DNA of 64,000 nt, taken from Granulicella sp. 5B5. Its GTDB lineage: Bacteria; Acidobacteriota; Terriglobia; Terriglobales; Acidobacteriaceae. Below are positions 34,246-43,310 of this stretch, piece by piece. The DNA lies in NCBI RefSeq assembly GCF_014083945.1, contig NZ_CP046444.1, forward strand, positions 2,046,001 to 2,110,000, given 5' to 3'. How positions within the stretch are numbered: the stretch's first letter is position 1; every line of letters starts with the position of its first letter. Position numbers and translations under genes: made by a program. The notes beneath the pieces were generated by a model, which was given only the letters and a program-made list of their open reading frames with translations, did not search any database and was not told the origin of the DNA.

Positions 34246-35475
34246 CTAGACCAGCTCCGCCTCGGCCTCATCCAGCTCACTCGCATAGTCATTTACCTTC
34301 GGGAACGCCAACCGCAGCGGCGCGCCCAGGCCGCGTACACCGAACGTACGGATCAGGTTGATGCAACCGGTCAGCAGCTTCGGCGCCCGGCCATCCGGCC
34401 ACAGCTCCGCGAACGACTTCATCTGGCCATCACGGTCCGGATGGAACGCACGCTCATCCCAACGCTGCCATCCCGGCATAAAGTCCGGAAAGTCCGTGAT
34501 CGCATTCAGCGTCGAAGCCAGGATGCGCTGCTCCCAGCGCTCCTGGTACTGGTCCATAAAGTGCACGTGGCTGCGCTTCTCCACGCGGACCTCGTACACA
34601 AACTCCGTAAAGCTCGCCGCCTTGGTCAGGTTGATGTTCGCGTTCGGCTCCAGCCCGTGGCGGTCGCCACCGGAGATCGCCAGATGCCCGGCCTCTCTCG
34701 CCAACCGCACCACTTCGCGGTTCTCACGAGCATGCCGCAGGCCGTTCAGCTCGACAGCATGGATCGTCTCGCCCGCCTCCCGCATGAACCGCTTCACCTC
34801 GGCCACATGCGCCGCGCCCGCCTTATGCAGATCCCACAGCGGGTGGTTGAACACGATCAGCACCTGCGGCTCGTCATGCAGCTCGCGCAACATCTGCAGC
34901 AGCTTCGCATCGCTCTCAGCCGAGCAGGGCTTGTGCCCCTCGCCGATCGCCAGCTTCGGCCGAGCCTGCGCCGTGAACTCCTCGAACCGCTTCATCCACG
35001 CCATGCCGTCGGCGCTCTTCAGGTTGTGGATGCCCAGGTGGAACGTCGTCCCGCCATACGGAGCAGACCACTCCACGCTCACCGGAATGTGCCGCGAGCT
35101 CGGCACCGTGCGCAGCAGCATCGCCGCCTCAACCGTGTCGTGGTCCGTAATCGAGACCAGCGAGTTCAGGTTCAGCCGCTGGATCTGGCGCGACTCCAGG
35201 TCATACGCCATGCGCGGCTGCAGCGGCGGACGCCAGTTTGCGCGCTCGAAGTCCAGCTTGATCCCATGCTTGTCCGACCGCTTCTGATAGTGGTCGAAGA
35301 CGGACTTCATCGCCGGGAACACCACGAACATAGCGTGAATGAACCCCAGCGTCTCCTCAGAAATGCTTGTATGGCTGTGCAGGCTGACGCCGGTCACGTA
35401 CGGCTCGACCGCCGTCGGGTCCTGCCAGTTCATCGTGATCTGTGTCTTCAGCGTCTTCTTGGTCCCGGTCTGCAT
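34246..35475 (-). CDS. PHP-superfamily metal-dependent phosphoesterase-like protein
   Basis: About 409 residues. PHP-type metal ligands are spread in order: GVSLHSHTSISEETLGF (HxH), SLVSITDHDTVEA, then FNHPLWDLH and AISGGDRHGLEPN. This fits the polymerase-and-histidinol-phosphatase fold. There is no polymerase domain and the length is larger than YciV. A large C-terminal region (FVYEVRVEKRSHVHFMDQYQ and beyond) is unassigned. The start is ATG (MQTGTKKTLK) with GGAGG six bases upstream; the open frame extends 45 codons further without support. The substrate is unknown. Confidence 0.78.
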   Translation of the reverse strand: MQTGTKKTLKTQITMNWQDPTAVEPYVTGVSLHSHTSISEETLGFIHAMFVVFPAMKSVFDHYQKRSDKHGIKLDFERANWRPPLQPRMAYDLESRQIQRLNLNSLVSITDHDTVEAAMLLRTVPSSRHIPVSVEWSAPYGGTTFHLGIHNLKSADGMAWMKRFEEFTAQARPKLAIGEGHKPCSAESDAKLLQMLRELHDEPQVLIVFNHPLWDLHKAGAAHVAEVKRFMREAGETIHAVELNGLRHARENREVVRLAREAGHLAISGGDRHGLEPNANINLTKAASFTEFVYEVRVEKRSHVHFMDQYQERWEQRILASTLNAITDFPDFMPGWQRWDERAFHPDRDGQMKSFAELWPDGRAPKLLTGCINLIRTFGVRGLGAPLRLAFPKVNDYASELDEAEAELV

Positions 35476-35631
35476 TGCGCCCTCCGCAGGTCTGCCTTCC
35501 TGCTTATGAGTGTCGTCAATGAACGCGAACAGCCTGTGACCGCCAGAAGAATAGAAGCTTAATTTTCGCCAGTTCCTCGCCAGATACCCCCCGTATCCAA
35601 TGCCGGACAAACTATTTAGGGGCGGACAGCC

Positions 35632-36112
35632 CTACCGTCTTAAAGTTTTGATACGCTGCTGTGCCTCAGCAAGTTCGGCAGGACTTAGACCAGCGGCCAG
35701 AAGATTTGCGCGCGCAGACGCGGACTTGTCTCCCTGCGCCGCTGCAAGCATGGCCCAATAGTAAGCACGAGACTTGTCGACGCTAAATCCAATGCCCAGG
35801 TCATACATGGCGGCCAGCGCATTTTCGGCGGGAGCAAAGTCGATAGCCGCTGCCCGCAAATAATAATGCTCTGCGAGTTCTAAATCTTTGGTGACACAGG
35901 TCCCCTGTTCGTACATAGACCCAAGTTTATACAGCGTCGCCATTCCATATTTCCTGTGGGCTTCCCGTACAGCCTGGGTCACAGGTGACACTTTCAGTGA
36001 TTCCAGAAGCGCTCACGCACGGACCGGCCGGCGCAGCTCCTTGAGCCAATAGACCGTGGGCATAGGCCATCGCCAGCGGTAAAATCAGAAGGTTTCGCAT
36101 ACCAAAGCTCAT
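35632..36112 (-). pseudogene. Frameshifted secreted Sel1-repeat protein
   Basis: Two overlapping frames together look like one gene. The first (36112 down) gives a signal peptide, MRNLLILPLAMAYAHGLLAQ, with AAGGA eight bases upstream, but ends after 61 codons. The second gives two Sel1-like repeats, TLYKLGSMYEQGTCVTKDLE then LAEHYYLRAAAIDFAPAENA and a third part, and has no proper start. A one-base shift between about 35975 and 36000 would join them. The start is 12 bases after the stop of the upstream secreted-protein gene. It could instead be two overlapping small genes. Confidence 0.55.
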
Positions 36113-36124
36113 GGGGGCTGTCCT

Positions 36125-36805
36125 TCAATTGGCGGTTGAATGCGCGTTGAACTCGGCAGGCGTTATTTCCTTCCAGACCTGCGGTGGAGGAACTGGAGCA
36201 AAGTATGTGCCGCCAGTCCATTGGGTACCATCGGCGAAGTAAAAGCTACTGAATCGAAGTTCCGCTTTCGTAATTTCGTCGGCAGCGGAATAAACCTGCT
36301 GTTGTTCGTAGGAGGCTCTTTCGGGTTCGACTTGAAAGCTCATAGTTGAGCCAGGCAAAAAGCTTACTTCCACTTGCTTTTCTATCGCGCTAGGAATCGG
36401 GGCTAATGTGCCGTCTTTTCTTCTAAATGCAACCAGTGGTCGCCGGCCGAGGCTGATCGCAGAAGTCATGTACGGATGCTGCGAGGTACCATCGCCAGTT
36501 TCAGGGAACCATACAGTGAGCGTCCCGTAAACGAGTTCCTTGGGCGAGATGTTCTTCACATCGACTCTAATTTTGCCCAGCCAGTTTCCTGTAAGGCGCA
36601 CGGGTGTTCCAAATGAGACTTTCTTGCCTTCGATCGAGATACCTACTACTTGGATCGGGGCATTAGTCATGTCGTTTCTAAGTGTGAACACGATCTCCGA
36701 CTGCGAAGCGCTGTCAGCCGCATCTGGTTTGACACTCTGACCGCTGGCGCACGCTAAGGGCAGTGAAAGTTGCAAACTAACTAAGAAGACGATTGTTGGC
36801 CACAA
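36125..36805 (-). CDS. Secreted protein of unknown function
   Basis: A 226-residue exported protein. A TTG start has GGAG about nine bases upstream. The signal peptide is MWPTIVFLVSLQLSLPLACA, with a Cys that could make it a lipoprotein. The mature part is beta-rich: IVFTLRNDMTNAPIQVVGIS, GKIRVDVKNISPKELVYGTL. I do not recognise the family. The base composition is lower in G+C than most of the window. It is followed 12 bases later by the Sel1 gene, so the two form an operon. Confidence 0.72.
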   Translation of the reverse strand: MWPTIVFLVSLQLSLPLACASGQSVKPDAADSASQSEIVFTLRNDMTNAPIQVVGISIEGKKVSFGTPVRLTGNWLGKIRVDVKNISPKELVYGTLTVWFPETGDGTSQHPYMTSAISLGRRPLVAFRRKDGTLAPIPSAIEKQVEVSFLPGSTMSFQVEPERASYEQQQVYSAADEITKAELRFSSFYFADGTQWTGGTYFAPVPPPQVWKEITPAEFNAHSTAN

Positions 36806-37007
36806 AATGACAACTCCGTGATGAAGATTTCAGTTGGAAGGGCGGTGAAGTATAGAAGCCGGTCAGAGTGCAGTTTCTGGGTCAAACTCAACAGGAACAG
36901 AAAAAGACTACAGTTCCGCCTTTCTACCCCCCCCACCCGATGTCAAGGAATTTCTCCAGATTTCAGTTGGTAAGAGAACTAGGGAGTCTGAACTATTACA
37001 ATGGAGG
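36806..37007. promoter_or_regulatory. gyrA upstream region
   Basis: Two hundred bases, A+T-rich, between a divergent secreted-protein gene and gyrA. A 13-base direct repeat, AGATTTCAGTTGG, occurs at 36825-36837 and 36958-36970. A run of eight to nine C lies at about 36927-36936. Promoters for both directions are probably here but I see no clear consensus. Confidence 0.4.
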
Positions 37008-37011
37008 TTGA

Positions 37012-37154
37012 ATGGCAGACGATCAGAACAACCTCCCGCTTGGCGCCGACGACAACATAAACCCCTCTCCGCAGGACGCAAACTCCAACAACCCGCCCCC
37101 GGCGGAGCTGGCGGCGACGGCCCCACCGCGCCCACCGGCCCCGGCGCCCTCGTC
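37012..37154 (+). other. Out-of-frame N-terminal segment of gyrA
   Basis: ATG at 37012, with GGAGG four bases before it, starts [20 protein letters not shown], an acidic segment that looks like a genuine gyrase N-terminal extension. It ends up in the wrong frame for the enzyme. The gyrase frame over the following bases reads [20 protein letters not shown] and leads into [11 protein letters not shown] one-base change at the C-run near 37100 would join the two halves. Confidence 0.6.
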
Positions 37155-39950
37155 ATGTTGTCCATCAACATCGAGGAGGAGATGCGTCGCTCCTACCTCG
37201 ACTATTCCATGTCGGTCATCATCGGCCGCGCCCTGCCCGACGTCCGCGACGGCCTCAAGCCCGTTCATCGCCGCATCCTCTACGGCATGCAGGAGATGGG
37301 TCTCCAGTTCAACAAAAAGTACACCAAGTCGGCCAAGGTCACCGGCCACGTCATGGGTAACTACCACCCCCACGGCGACTCGGCCATCTACGACACCATG
37401 GTCCGCCTCGCGCAGCCCTTTTCGCTGCGCTACCCGCTCATTGATGGCCAGGGCAACTTCGGCTCCGTCGACGGCGACCCCCCCGCCGCCATGCGTTACA
37501 CCGAGTCCCGCATGACGCGCCTCTCCTCCGAGATGCTCGCCGACATCGACTCCGACACCGTCGACTTCACCCCGAACTACGACGAGTCCACCACCGAGCC
37601 GACCGTCCTCCCCGCGCGCTTCCCCAACCTCATCGTCAACGGCGGCACCGGCATCGCCGTCGGCATGGCAACCAACATCCCGCCACACAACCTCACCGAG
37701 GTCCTCAACGCGACCATCGCTCTGCTCACGCGCGATAAAGCCGAGACCCGCACCGACCTTGAGCTTGTACTCGAGCACGTAAAAGGCCCAGACTTCCCCA
37801 CCGGCGGCTTCATCTACGGCAAGACCGGCATCCCCAACGCCTACCGCACCGGCCGCGGTCGTTTTATGATGCGCGCCAAATGCGGCAAGGAGAACATCTC
37901 CGGCGGACGCGAAGCCATCATCGTCACCGAGATCCCCTACCAGGTCAACAAGTCTGTCCTCATCAAGCGCATCGCCGAGCTCGTCACCGAAAAGATCATC
38001 GACGACATCTCCGACGTCCGCGACGAGTCCGACCGCGACGGCATGCGCATCGTCATCGAGCTCAAGCGCGGCGCCCAGATGGAGATCGTGCTCAACCAGC
38101 TCTACAAGCACACCTCCATGCAGGAGAGCTTCAGCATGATCTTCCTGGCCGTCCACAACGGCCAACCCAAGGAGCTCCCACTCGACAAGGCCATCCACGC
38201 CTTCATCGACCACCGCATCGACGTCGTCCGCCGCCGCACCGCCTTCCTGCTCAACAAGGCCCGTGACCGCGAGCACGTCCTGCTCGGCTACCAGATCGCG
38301 CTCGACCATCTCGACAACGTCATCAAGATCATCCGCCAGTCGAGCAGCCGTGCCAACGCCCGCGAAAACCTCTTCAGCTACTTCAGCAACAAGCGCATCA
38401 CGCTCAACGGCGCCGAGCTCGCGGGCATCACGCTCGACCCCGCCAAGTACAACATCGACCTCCTCGGCGGCAGCGTCTCCGCGCAGCTCGCCAACGCCTC
38501 TGCCGGCACGCTGATCCTCAGCTACAAGCAGATCGACGCCATCCTGGAACTGCAGCTCTACCGCCTCACACAGCTCTCCATCGACGAGCTCCTCAACGAG
38601 CTCCGCCAGGTCCGCGACAACATCGCCGAGTACGAGTCCATCCTCGCCTCCGAGCGCAAGCTCCGCACCGTCATCCGCAAGGAGCTCGAAGACGTCCGCG
38701 ACAAGTACGGCGACGCACGCCGCACCACGATCCTCGACGAGTCAACAGAGCTCACCCTCGAAGACCTCATTCAAGATGAGCAGGTCGCCGTCACCGTTAG
38801 CAACACCGGCTACCTCAAGCGCACGCCCATCACCACTTACCGCCAGCAGAAGCGCGGCGGCACCGGCCGCATTGGCATGAAGACCCGCGAAGAGGACTTC
38901 ATCTCGCAGCTCATCATCGACAGCACGCACGCCTACCTGCTCTGCTTCACGAACACCGGCCGCGTCTACTGGCTCAAGGTCTACGAGATCCCCGACGTCG
39001 GCGCCGCCGGCAAGGGCAAAGCCATGGCCTCGCTCGTCGACCTCCAGCCCGGCGAAAAGGTCGTCACCATCCTCCCCGTCCGCGACCTCGTCGAAGAGAA
39101 CAAGTACGTCCTCTTCGCCACCCGCAACGGCACCGTCAAAAAAACCGCGCTCAAGGACTTCTCCAACGTCATGGCCCGCGGCATCATCGCCATCGGCATC
39201 GACAAGGACGACGAGCTCGTCACCGCCCGCATGACCGACGGCGAGCAGATCATCTTCCTTGCCACCCACGAAGGCATGGCCATCCGCTTCGACGAGAAGG
39301 ACCTCCGCTCCATGGGCCGCCCCGCCTTCGGCAACAAGGGCATCACGCTCAAAAAGGGAGACTACGTCATCGGCGCCGCCGTCACGCCATCGAACGAGGC
39401 CCGCAACAAGGCCCGCCTCGAACGCGCCAAAGCCGCCGGCCTCACCTCGCAGGTTGAAAAGGTGCTCGACGAAGCCAACGACTCCGCCGCAGCCCAGCCG
39501 CTCGCCCTCGCCGAGGCGGACGACACACCCGCAGCCCCCGTCGTCTCCGACGAGGTCGCCGCAAAGCTCGCCAAGCTCGACGAAAAGCTCGGCCTCACCC
39601 CCTGCCTCATCCTCTCGGTCTCCGAGAACGGCTACGGCAAGCGCACCGACGTCGACGCCTACCGCCTCCAGACCCGCGGCGGCAAGGGCGTCATCAACAT
39701 GAAGACCACCTCCAAGATCGGCAAGGTCACCGCGATCAACCTCGTCGACGACACCACCGAGATGATGGTCATCAGCCAATTCGGCAAAATCATCCGCATC
39801 GACACCAAATCCGTCCGCTCCGCCGGCCGCTCCACCTCAGGCGTCAAGCTCCTCGACCTCGACACCGACGACAAGGTAGCCAGCGCCACCGTCATCCCAC
39901 CAGACGACGCCAAAACCAACGGCAGCGACGGCGGCACGCTCCTGCAATAA
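37155..39950 (+). CDS. gyrA: DNA gyrase subunit A
   Basis: Type II topoisomerase subunit that cuts and rejoins DNA. I start at the first in-frame ATG ([19 protein letters not shown]), giving about 931 residues; the same frame is open back to a TTG at 37008. The breakage-reunion domain is complete: [11 protein letters not shown] with the Ser and Asp of the quinolone-sensitive type, and the catalytic Tyr in MRYTESRMT. The C-terminal pinwheel has the GyrA-box-like KRGGTGR. Compared with E. coli there is an insertion of roughly 70-80 residues (about 39390-39590, [16 protein letters not shown] to [10 protein letters not shown]) between blades. A perfect terminator follows. Confidence 0.95.
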   Translation: MLSINIEEEMRRSYLDYSMSVIIGRALPDVRDGLKPVHRRILYGMQEMGLQFNKKYTKSAKVTGHVMGNYHPHGDSAIYDTMVRLAQPFSLRYPLIDGQGNFGSVDGDPPAAMRYTESRMTRLSSEMLADIDSDTVDFTPNYDESTTEPTVLPARFPNLIVNGGTGIAVGMATNIPPHNLTEVLNATIALLTRDKAETRTDLELVLEHVKGPDFPTGGFIYGKTGIPNAYRTGRGRFMMRAKCGKENISGGREAIIVTEIPYQVNKSVLIKRIAELVTEKIIDDISDVRDESDRDGMRIVIELKRGAQMEIVLNQLYKHTSMQESFSMIFLAVHNGQPKELPLDKAIHAFIDHRIDVVRRRTAFLLNKARDREHVLLGYQIALDHLDNVIKIIRQSSSRANARENLFSYFSNKRITLNGAELAGITLDPAKYNIDLLGGSVSAQLANASAGTLILSYKQIDAILELQLYRLTQLSIDELLNELRQVRDNIAEYESILASERKLRTVIRKELEDVRDKYGDARRTTILDESTELTLEDLIQDEQVAVTVSNTGYLKRTPITTYRQQKRGGTGRIGMKTREEDFISQLIIDSTHAYLLCFTNTGRVYWLKVYEIPDVGAAGKGKAMASLVDLQPGEKVVTILPVRDLVEENKYVLFATRNGTVKKTALKDFSNVMARGIIAIGIDKDDELVTARMTDGEQIIFLATHEGMAIRFDEKDLRSMGRPAFGNKGITLKKGDYVIGAAVTPSNEARNKARLERAKAAGLTSQVEKVLDEANDSAAAQPLALAEADDTPAAPVVSDEVAAKLAKLDEKLGLTPCLILSVSENGYGKRTDVDAYRLQTRGGKGVINMKTTSKIGKVTAINLVDDTTEMMVISQFGKIIRIDTKSVRSAGRSTSGVKLLDLDTDDKVASATVIPPDDAKTNGSDGGTLLQ

Positions 39951-39962
39951 CGGTGCGCAAAG

Positions 39963-40000
39963 AGAACAGGCAAGGCTTAGAGCCTTGCCTGTTCTTTTTT
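39963..40000 (+). terminator. Rho-independent terminator of gyrA
   Basis: A 14-bp perfect stem, GAACAGGCAAGGCT / AGCCTTGCCTGTTC, with loop TAG, followed by six T. It lies 13 bases after the gyrA stop. Confidence 0.95.
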
Positions 40001-40085
40001 GCTTGTCATCCCGTAGGGATCTGCTTCACCGGGACCACCTCAATTCCTCAATGGAGCGCACACTCCCGAAAGGCACGGTTGGTAG

Positions 40086-40105
40086 CCCCACGCTTTAGCG
40101 TGGGG
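40086..40105. repeat. REP-like palindrome CCCCACGC-TTTA-GCGTGGGG
   Basis: A perfect 8-bp stem with a 4-base loop and no T-run, in the gap between gyrA and the HEPN-type gene. It resembles dispersed palindromes I associate with acidobacterial genomes, but only one copy is present here. Confidence 0.55.
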
Positions 40106-40211
40106 TCTCATGGGCCAACACAAACCACACAAGAAATCCCAACTGCGCGGACTGAAGTCGCGCCGTTGTGTTTAAGCCTATGCTGGTAACAACTTCGGAG
40201 GATGGCCGCTG

Positions 40212-41615
40212 ATGCGCCCCGGTTCAGTCAAAAGCTACGAGCTTTTAGATGTTTTCAGACAGGAATTTGAATCGGGGCTACTCTACGCCCGAGATTACTT
40301 ACAGGCAAATCGCTATGTCGGCAATTTTTCAAACTGCGTGGAATTGACGTGGCACGAAAATGGTATGCCACGAACTTGGAATCGTCCCTATAACTGCCCT
40401 AAAGACTACGCGAGCATTTTCCAACCTAGTTGGTCTGACCTTCTCAACGATGAACAAGCTTCGCCACCTAAATTTGAGAAACTTATACATTTTTTCACGA
40501 AACATCAACGACTCTCCTCTTTCTTTCCCGTAAACCTAATCGATTCAAGCGCAAGAATAGTGATGCACTGCGCCTTGGGAAGGTATATCGCGCTAAATGG
40601 AACTGATTTCGAGGAAAATAGCTTCCTTGATATCTACAGGCCTTTGGAGACTTGGCTCATCGAACCCCTGCTACCAGGTTCAGTTTGGATACCCATCCTC
40701 TGGCAGAAGCTCAGTGTAGATCAACTTTCATTAGGAAACGGAACAAGTATCGAACGGATTGATGACGCACTTCAGCTAGCGAGGGGCTGGTCGTGGGATG
40801 GTTCTAACGATAGCTCCCTTGTTGAGTCGGGCGCAACCCACGCGTTCGTCTTTGAGAATCTGCAATTCGCAAATGATCACTACTTTGGAAATACGAACCT
40901 AGACTCTAAGGAACACCAGCCACTAATTGCTGAGATCGATCTCCTTTTCGCGTGCCTTAGGATTTGCTCGCACGCTCATACTGGATACTCACAGCTCATC
41001 ATCGTCCCAAGAGGCTGGACGGACATCGGAAGACACACAGAGATGCCAATAAGGACCACCCACAGAAAAAGATACCCAACTTGGTTTGACACTGGCGTTT
41101 GGTCGTTAGCTGATGTTCCTTTGCTCGATGCAGACCAACTAACGGTAGCTAATGAGGTTTTTAGACGTCTTCGGGGGCTGATGCAGAGCAACCCGAGATT
41201 GGGCCTCGCCATCCGTAGACTCAATCAAGCATTCTTACGCGAAGACGAGCACGATTCCATATTGGACATCACTATTGGTATGGAAGCACTACTGTCAGAC
41301 AGTAGTGAAGAAATCACTCATAAGCTTGCGCTACGTTTGGCAGCTGTAGTTAGCAAGTCCGAGGTCAGTGATCTGTCGGCCCGAACTATCTTCAAAGAAG
41401 TTAAATTGGTGTATCGGTTTCGTTCAGCTGTGATCCATGGCGACGTGGCTACAGTAACAAAAAGGTCTAGCATCGATAGGGAAGATGGAGGTACCTTTCC
41501 GACAGTTTATATTGCACTTGAACATTTTCGAAATCTTCTTAGAGCACTGGCCTTATTCCCAGAGTTTCTAGATGTTAGTCGTGTCGATTCAGAATTGCTC
41601 CTTGGGGGAATTTGA
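40212..41615 (+). CDS. HEPN-type (Apea-like) protein, low G+C
   Basis: A 467-residue protein of no secreted or membrane type. The C-terminal about 150 residues look like a HEPN domain of the Apea-like group: RRLNQAFLREDEHDSILDIT, then IGMEALLSDSSEEITHKLA, a helix, and YRFRSAVIHG, which holds the Rx4H motif of HEPN ribonucleases. The N-terminal 300 residues are unassigned. Codon use is A+T-richer than all neighbours, a sign of transfer. It stands alone, between palindromic repeats at 40086 and 41731. HEPN proteins are often anti-phage or toxin components, so a defence role is possible but not shown. GGAGG lies ten bases before the ATG. Confidence 0.7.
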   Translation: MRPGSVKSYELLDVFRQEFESGLLYARDYLQANRYVGNFSNCVELTWHENGMPRTWNRPYNCPKDYASIFQPSWSDLLNDEQASPPKFEKLIHFFTKHQRLSSFFPVNLIDSSARIVMHCALGRYIALNGTDFEENSFLDIYRPLETWLIEPLLPGSVWIPILWQKLSVDQLSLGNGTSIERIDDALQLARGWSWDGSNDSSLVESGATHAFVFENLQFANDHYFGNTNLDSKEHQPLIAEIDLLFACLRICSHAHTGYSQLIIVPRGWTDIGRHTEMPIRTTHRKRYPTWFDTGVWSLADVPLLDADQLTVANEVFRRLRGLMQSNPRLGLAIRRLNQAFLREDEHDSILDITIGMEALLSDSSEEITHKLALRLAAVVSKSEVSDLSARTIFKEVKLVYRFRSAVIHGDVATVTKRSSIDREDGGTFPTVYIALEHFRNLLRALALFPEFLDVSRVDSELLLGGI

Positions 41616-41843
41616 ATGAGCGTCGATGAATAAAACTAACGATCTAAAATTAATTTTTCAGGACTAAGGCGACGGCATATACCTTTGGGACGCTATTCTT
41701 GGCGGGTAGCTCGCCCATCCTCATCGGGTGCCCCATTCATGACGTGCCGTTTGCGGCGTGAGTGGGGTTCCTTGCTGCCGCAGGCTGGAGTGAAGCGCAG
41801 CGCAACGACTGAATTGCCTTCCTCTCTCAGCCACAAATCTTCA
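41616..41843. other. Non-coding stretch after the HEPN gene
   Basis: About 230 bases with no gene. It holds the imperfect palindrome at 41731-41767, and the composition changes from A+T-rich to G+C-rich around 41680, which probably marks the island edge. Confidence 0.5.
41731..41767. repeat. REP-like imperfect palindrome
   Basis: CCCCATTCATGACG (41731-41744) and CGGCGTGAGTGGGG (41754-41767) pair at 13 of 14 positions as RNA if G-U pairs are counted, with a 9-base loop. No T-run follows. Confidence 0.55.
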
Positions 41844-42452
41844 TTAGCCGACTGGCGGCAGCGCGATATCGTCTGCCACGTACGCATGCAGCAACTGGCC
41901 CTTTTTGATCTCCACATTCTTGCCGTGTTTAATCAGCCCGATCGGCCCAAACAGCACCGTCAGCACCACCGCGCCGGTCGTGCCGCTCTCGCCCTCTTTG
42001 CCCTTGGTGCCGCGTAGCTGCACCTTCGTCTCGCCCACCTTCAGGTAGTTCAGCCGCAGGTTCAACTCGCCCGCCTTGCCCATCATTCCCGACTTCTCCG
42101 CCTTGGTCACCTCGCCAAACGCATGAGCACCCGCCTTCACCACAACTACACCGCCCACCTTCAGGTCGTCCGTCAGGATCAGCGCCACCGGGTCACCCTC
42201 TGACGCCGTCTTCGAGCTCAGGTCGTCGGCAAACTGCAGGTTCACATCCTCCCCCTCGCGCAACATATATCGTCCGCTAGCATCCGGCCCATTCGAGGGA
42301 GCCGCAGCGGGAACCGGCGCCGCAGCCGTTACCGGCGCCACTGCTGGTGCAGGAGCAGTGCTACTCTGCGACGGGGCAGCAGCTGTCTGCTGGGAGAATG
42401 CGTAGGGAGTAAGAACCAGGGCGGGAGCAAGCAACACAGCAACAGCTTTCAC
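41844..42452 (-). CDS. Secreted protein of unknown function
   Basis: A 202-residue exported protein. The signal peptide is MKAVAVLLAPALVLTPYAFS. A low-complexity Ala/Pro/Val linker follows (APAVAPVTAAAPVPAAAP, residues about 33-52), then a beta-rich region with YMLREGEDVNLQFADDLSSK and VVVVKAGAHAFGEVTKAEKS. Near the C-terminus TTGAVVLTVLFGPIGLIKHG is a hydrophobic stretch that could cross the membrane. The fold resembles secreted acidobacterial proteins that I cannot name. Function unknown. Confidence 0.75.
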   Translation of the reverse strand: MKAVAVLLAPALVLTPYAFSQQTAAAPSQSSTAPAPAVAPVTAAAPVPAAAPSNGPDASGRYMLREGEDVNLQFADDLSSKTASEGDPVALILTDDLKVGGVVVVKAGAHAFGEVTKAEKSGMMGKAGELNLRLNYLKVGETKVQLRGTKGKEGESGTTGAVVLTVLFGPIGLIKHGKNVEIKKGQLLHAYVADDIALPPVG

Positions 42453-42598
42453 GGATACCTCTCAGCACGTTCAGGGAATGGAATTGAGATTCAAGGCAGC
42501 TTAGTCTCCGCACGAGACTTCAGCAAGCAGAATCTTCAGCTTCTGAAGATTGGGCGTATCCTTTCGGGATCTGCATCTAAACTCACAGAGCGCCCACT

Positions 42599-43093
42599 AT
42601 GACCCTACGCACGTCTCTCGCCACCCTTGCCGCCGCAGCCCTGCTCACCACTCCTGCGCTGTCCGCGGCTCCCAGACCGGCGCAGCCCCACGCGATCTCC
42701 CCCTGCGCGCTGCTGACCCCCGACCAGATCAAGGTCGTCCTAGGGACACCCGTCCTCAACGGCAAGCCGGGCACCAGCGGCGCCAGCCCCGGCTCAGCCG
42801 ACTGCACCTGGGCCGACGCCCACGGCGAGACCCGCATCTACCTCCAGGTCAAGGACGCCACGCCCGACTACCACGACTTCCGCAACTCCATGCAGGCCAC
42901 CGGACGCCTCGTCCCCGTCACCGGCCTCGCCGAGGACGCCTTCTACATCTCCGCCACCGGCTCCTCCGCAGCCCTCTACTTCCTCAAGGCCCACCACGTC
43001 ATGCTCCTCACCGTCGATGGCGTCGGCTTCTCCAAGGCCCAGAACGAAGCCGCCGAACGGGGACTGGCCACCCAGGTCCTCCCGAAGCTCTAG
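42599..43093 (+). CDS. Secreted small protein, DUF3558-like
   Basis: A 164-residue exported protein. The signal peptide is MTLRTSLATLAAAALLTTPALSA. A possible disulfide pair is Cys in SPCALLTPDQIKVVLG and SADCTWADAHG, the spacing seen in DUF3558-like proteins. The rest is alpha/beta with YLQVKDATPDYHDF and GLAEDAFYI. The label is by resemblance only. The gene converges on the first TonB receptor, and a G-rich stretch and terminator lie between. Confidence 0.65.
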   Translation: MTLRTSLATLAAAALLTTPALSAAPRPAQPHAISPCALLTPDQIKVVLGTPVLNGKPGTSGASPGSADCTWADAHGETRIYLQVKDATPDYHDFRNSMQATGRLVPVTGLAEDAFYISATGSSAALYFLKAHHVMLLTVDGVGFSKAQNEAAERGLATQVLPKL

Positions 43094-43202
43094 TCCCGCA
43101 GTCCACCCCCAAACCACCTGCACCAAAACAAGTGCATTTGATCAGACCTTCACAAGTCCACCCCTAAACCCCACCAGCTCAGGACTTTAGATCAAAAAGT
43201 AC

Positions 43203-43221
43203 GGGAGGGGAGGGGTGGGGG
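43203..43221 (+). other. G-quadruplex-forming motif
   Basis: GGG-A-GGGG-A-GGGG-T-GGGGG: four G-runs with one-base loops on the plus strand. It sits between the convergent 42599 gene and the TonB receptor gene, just before the receptor's terminator. One-base loops favour a very stable parallel quadruplex. Confidence 0.7.
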
Positions 43222-43241
43222 TAACACAGCGCAGAAACAGC

Positions 43242-43273
43242 AAAGGGGACGCGATCTTCATCGCGCCCCCTTT
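43242..43273 (-). terminator. Terminator of the first TonB receptor gene
   Basis: AAAGGGG-A-CGCGAT, loop CTTC, ATCGCG-C-CCCCTTT. A 13-bp stem with one mismatch. On the minus strand it is followed by GCTGTTTCTG, a weak T-run, 38 bases after the receptor stop. Confidence 0.75.
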
Positions 43274-43310
43274 GGCTGTGAGGCTCATTGCATTAGCAGC
43301 GAAGCCCTGT

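Noticed and set aside
34117-35562. Plus-strand open frame of about 481 codons over the PHP gene
   Set aside because: Arg/His/Leu-rich antisense frame that would cross a strong plus-strand terminator and the heptad tract; no ribosome site or motif.
36825-36970. Direct repeat AGATTTCAGTTGG twice upstream of gyrA
   Set aside because: A 13-base match pair is within chance for a window of this size. Noted only as a possible regulatory repeat.
37023-39779. Two long minus-strand frames over gyrA
   Set aside because: Asp/Val/Gly-rich mirrors of gyrA codons, no family resemblance.
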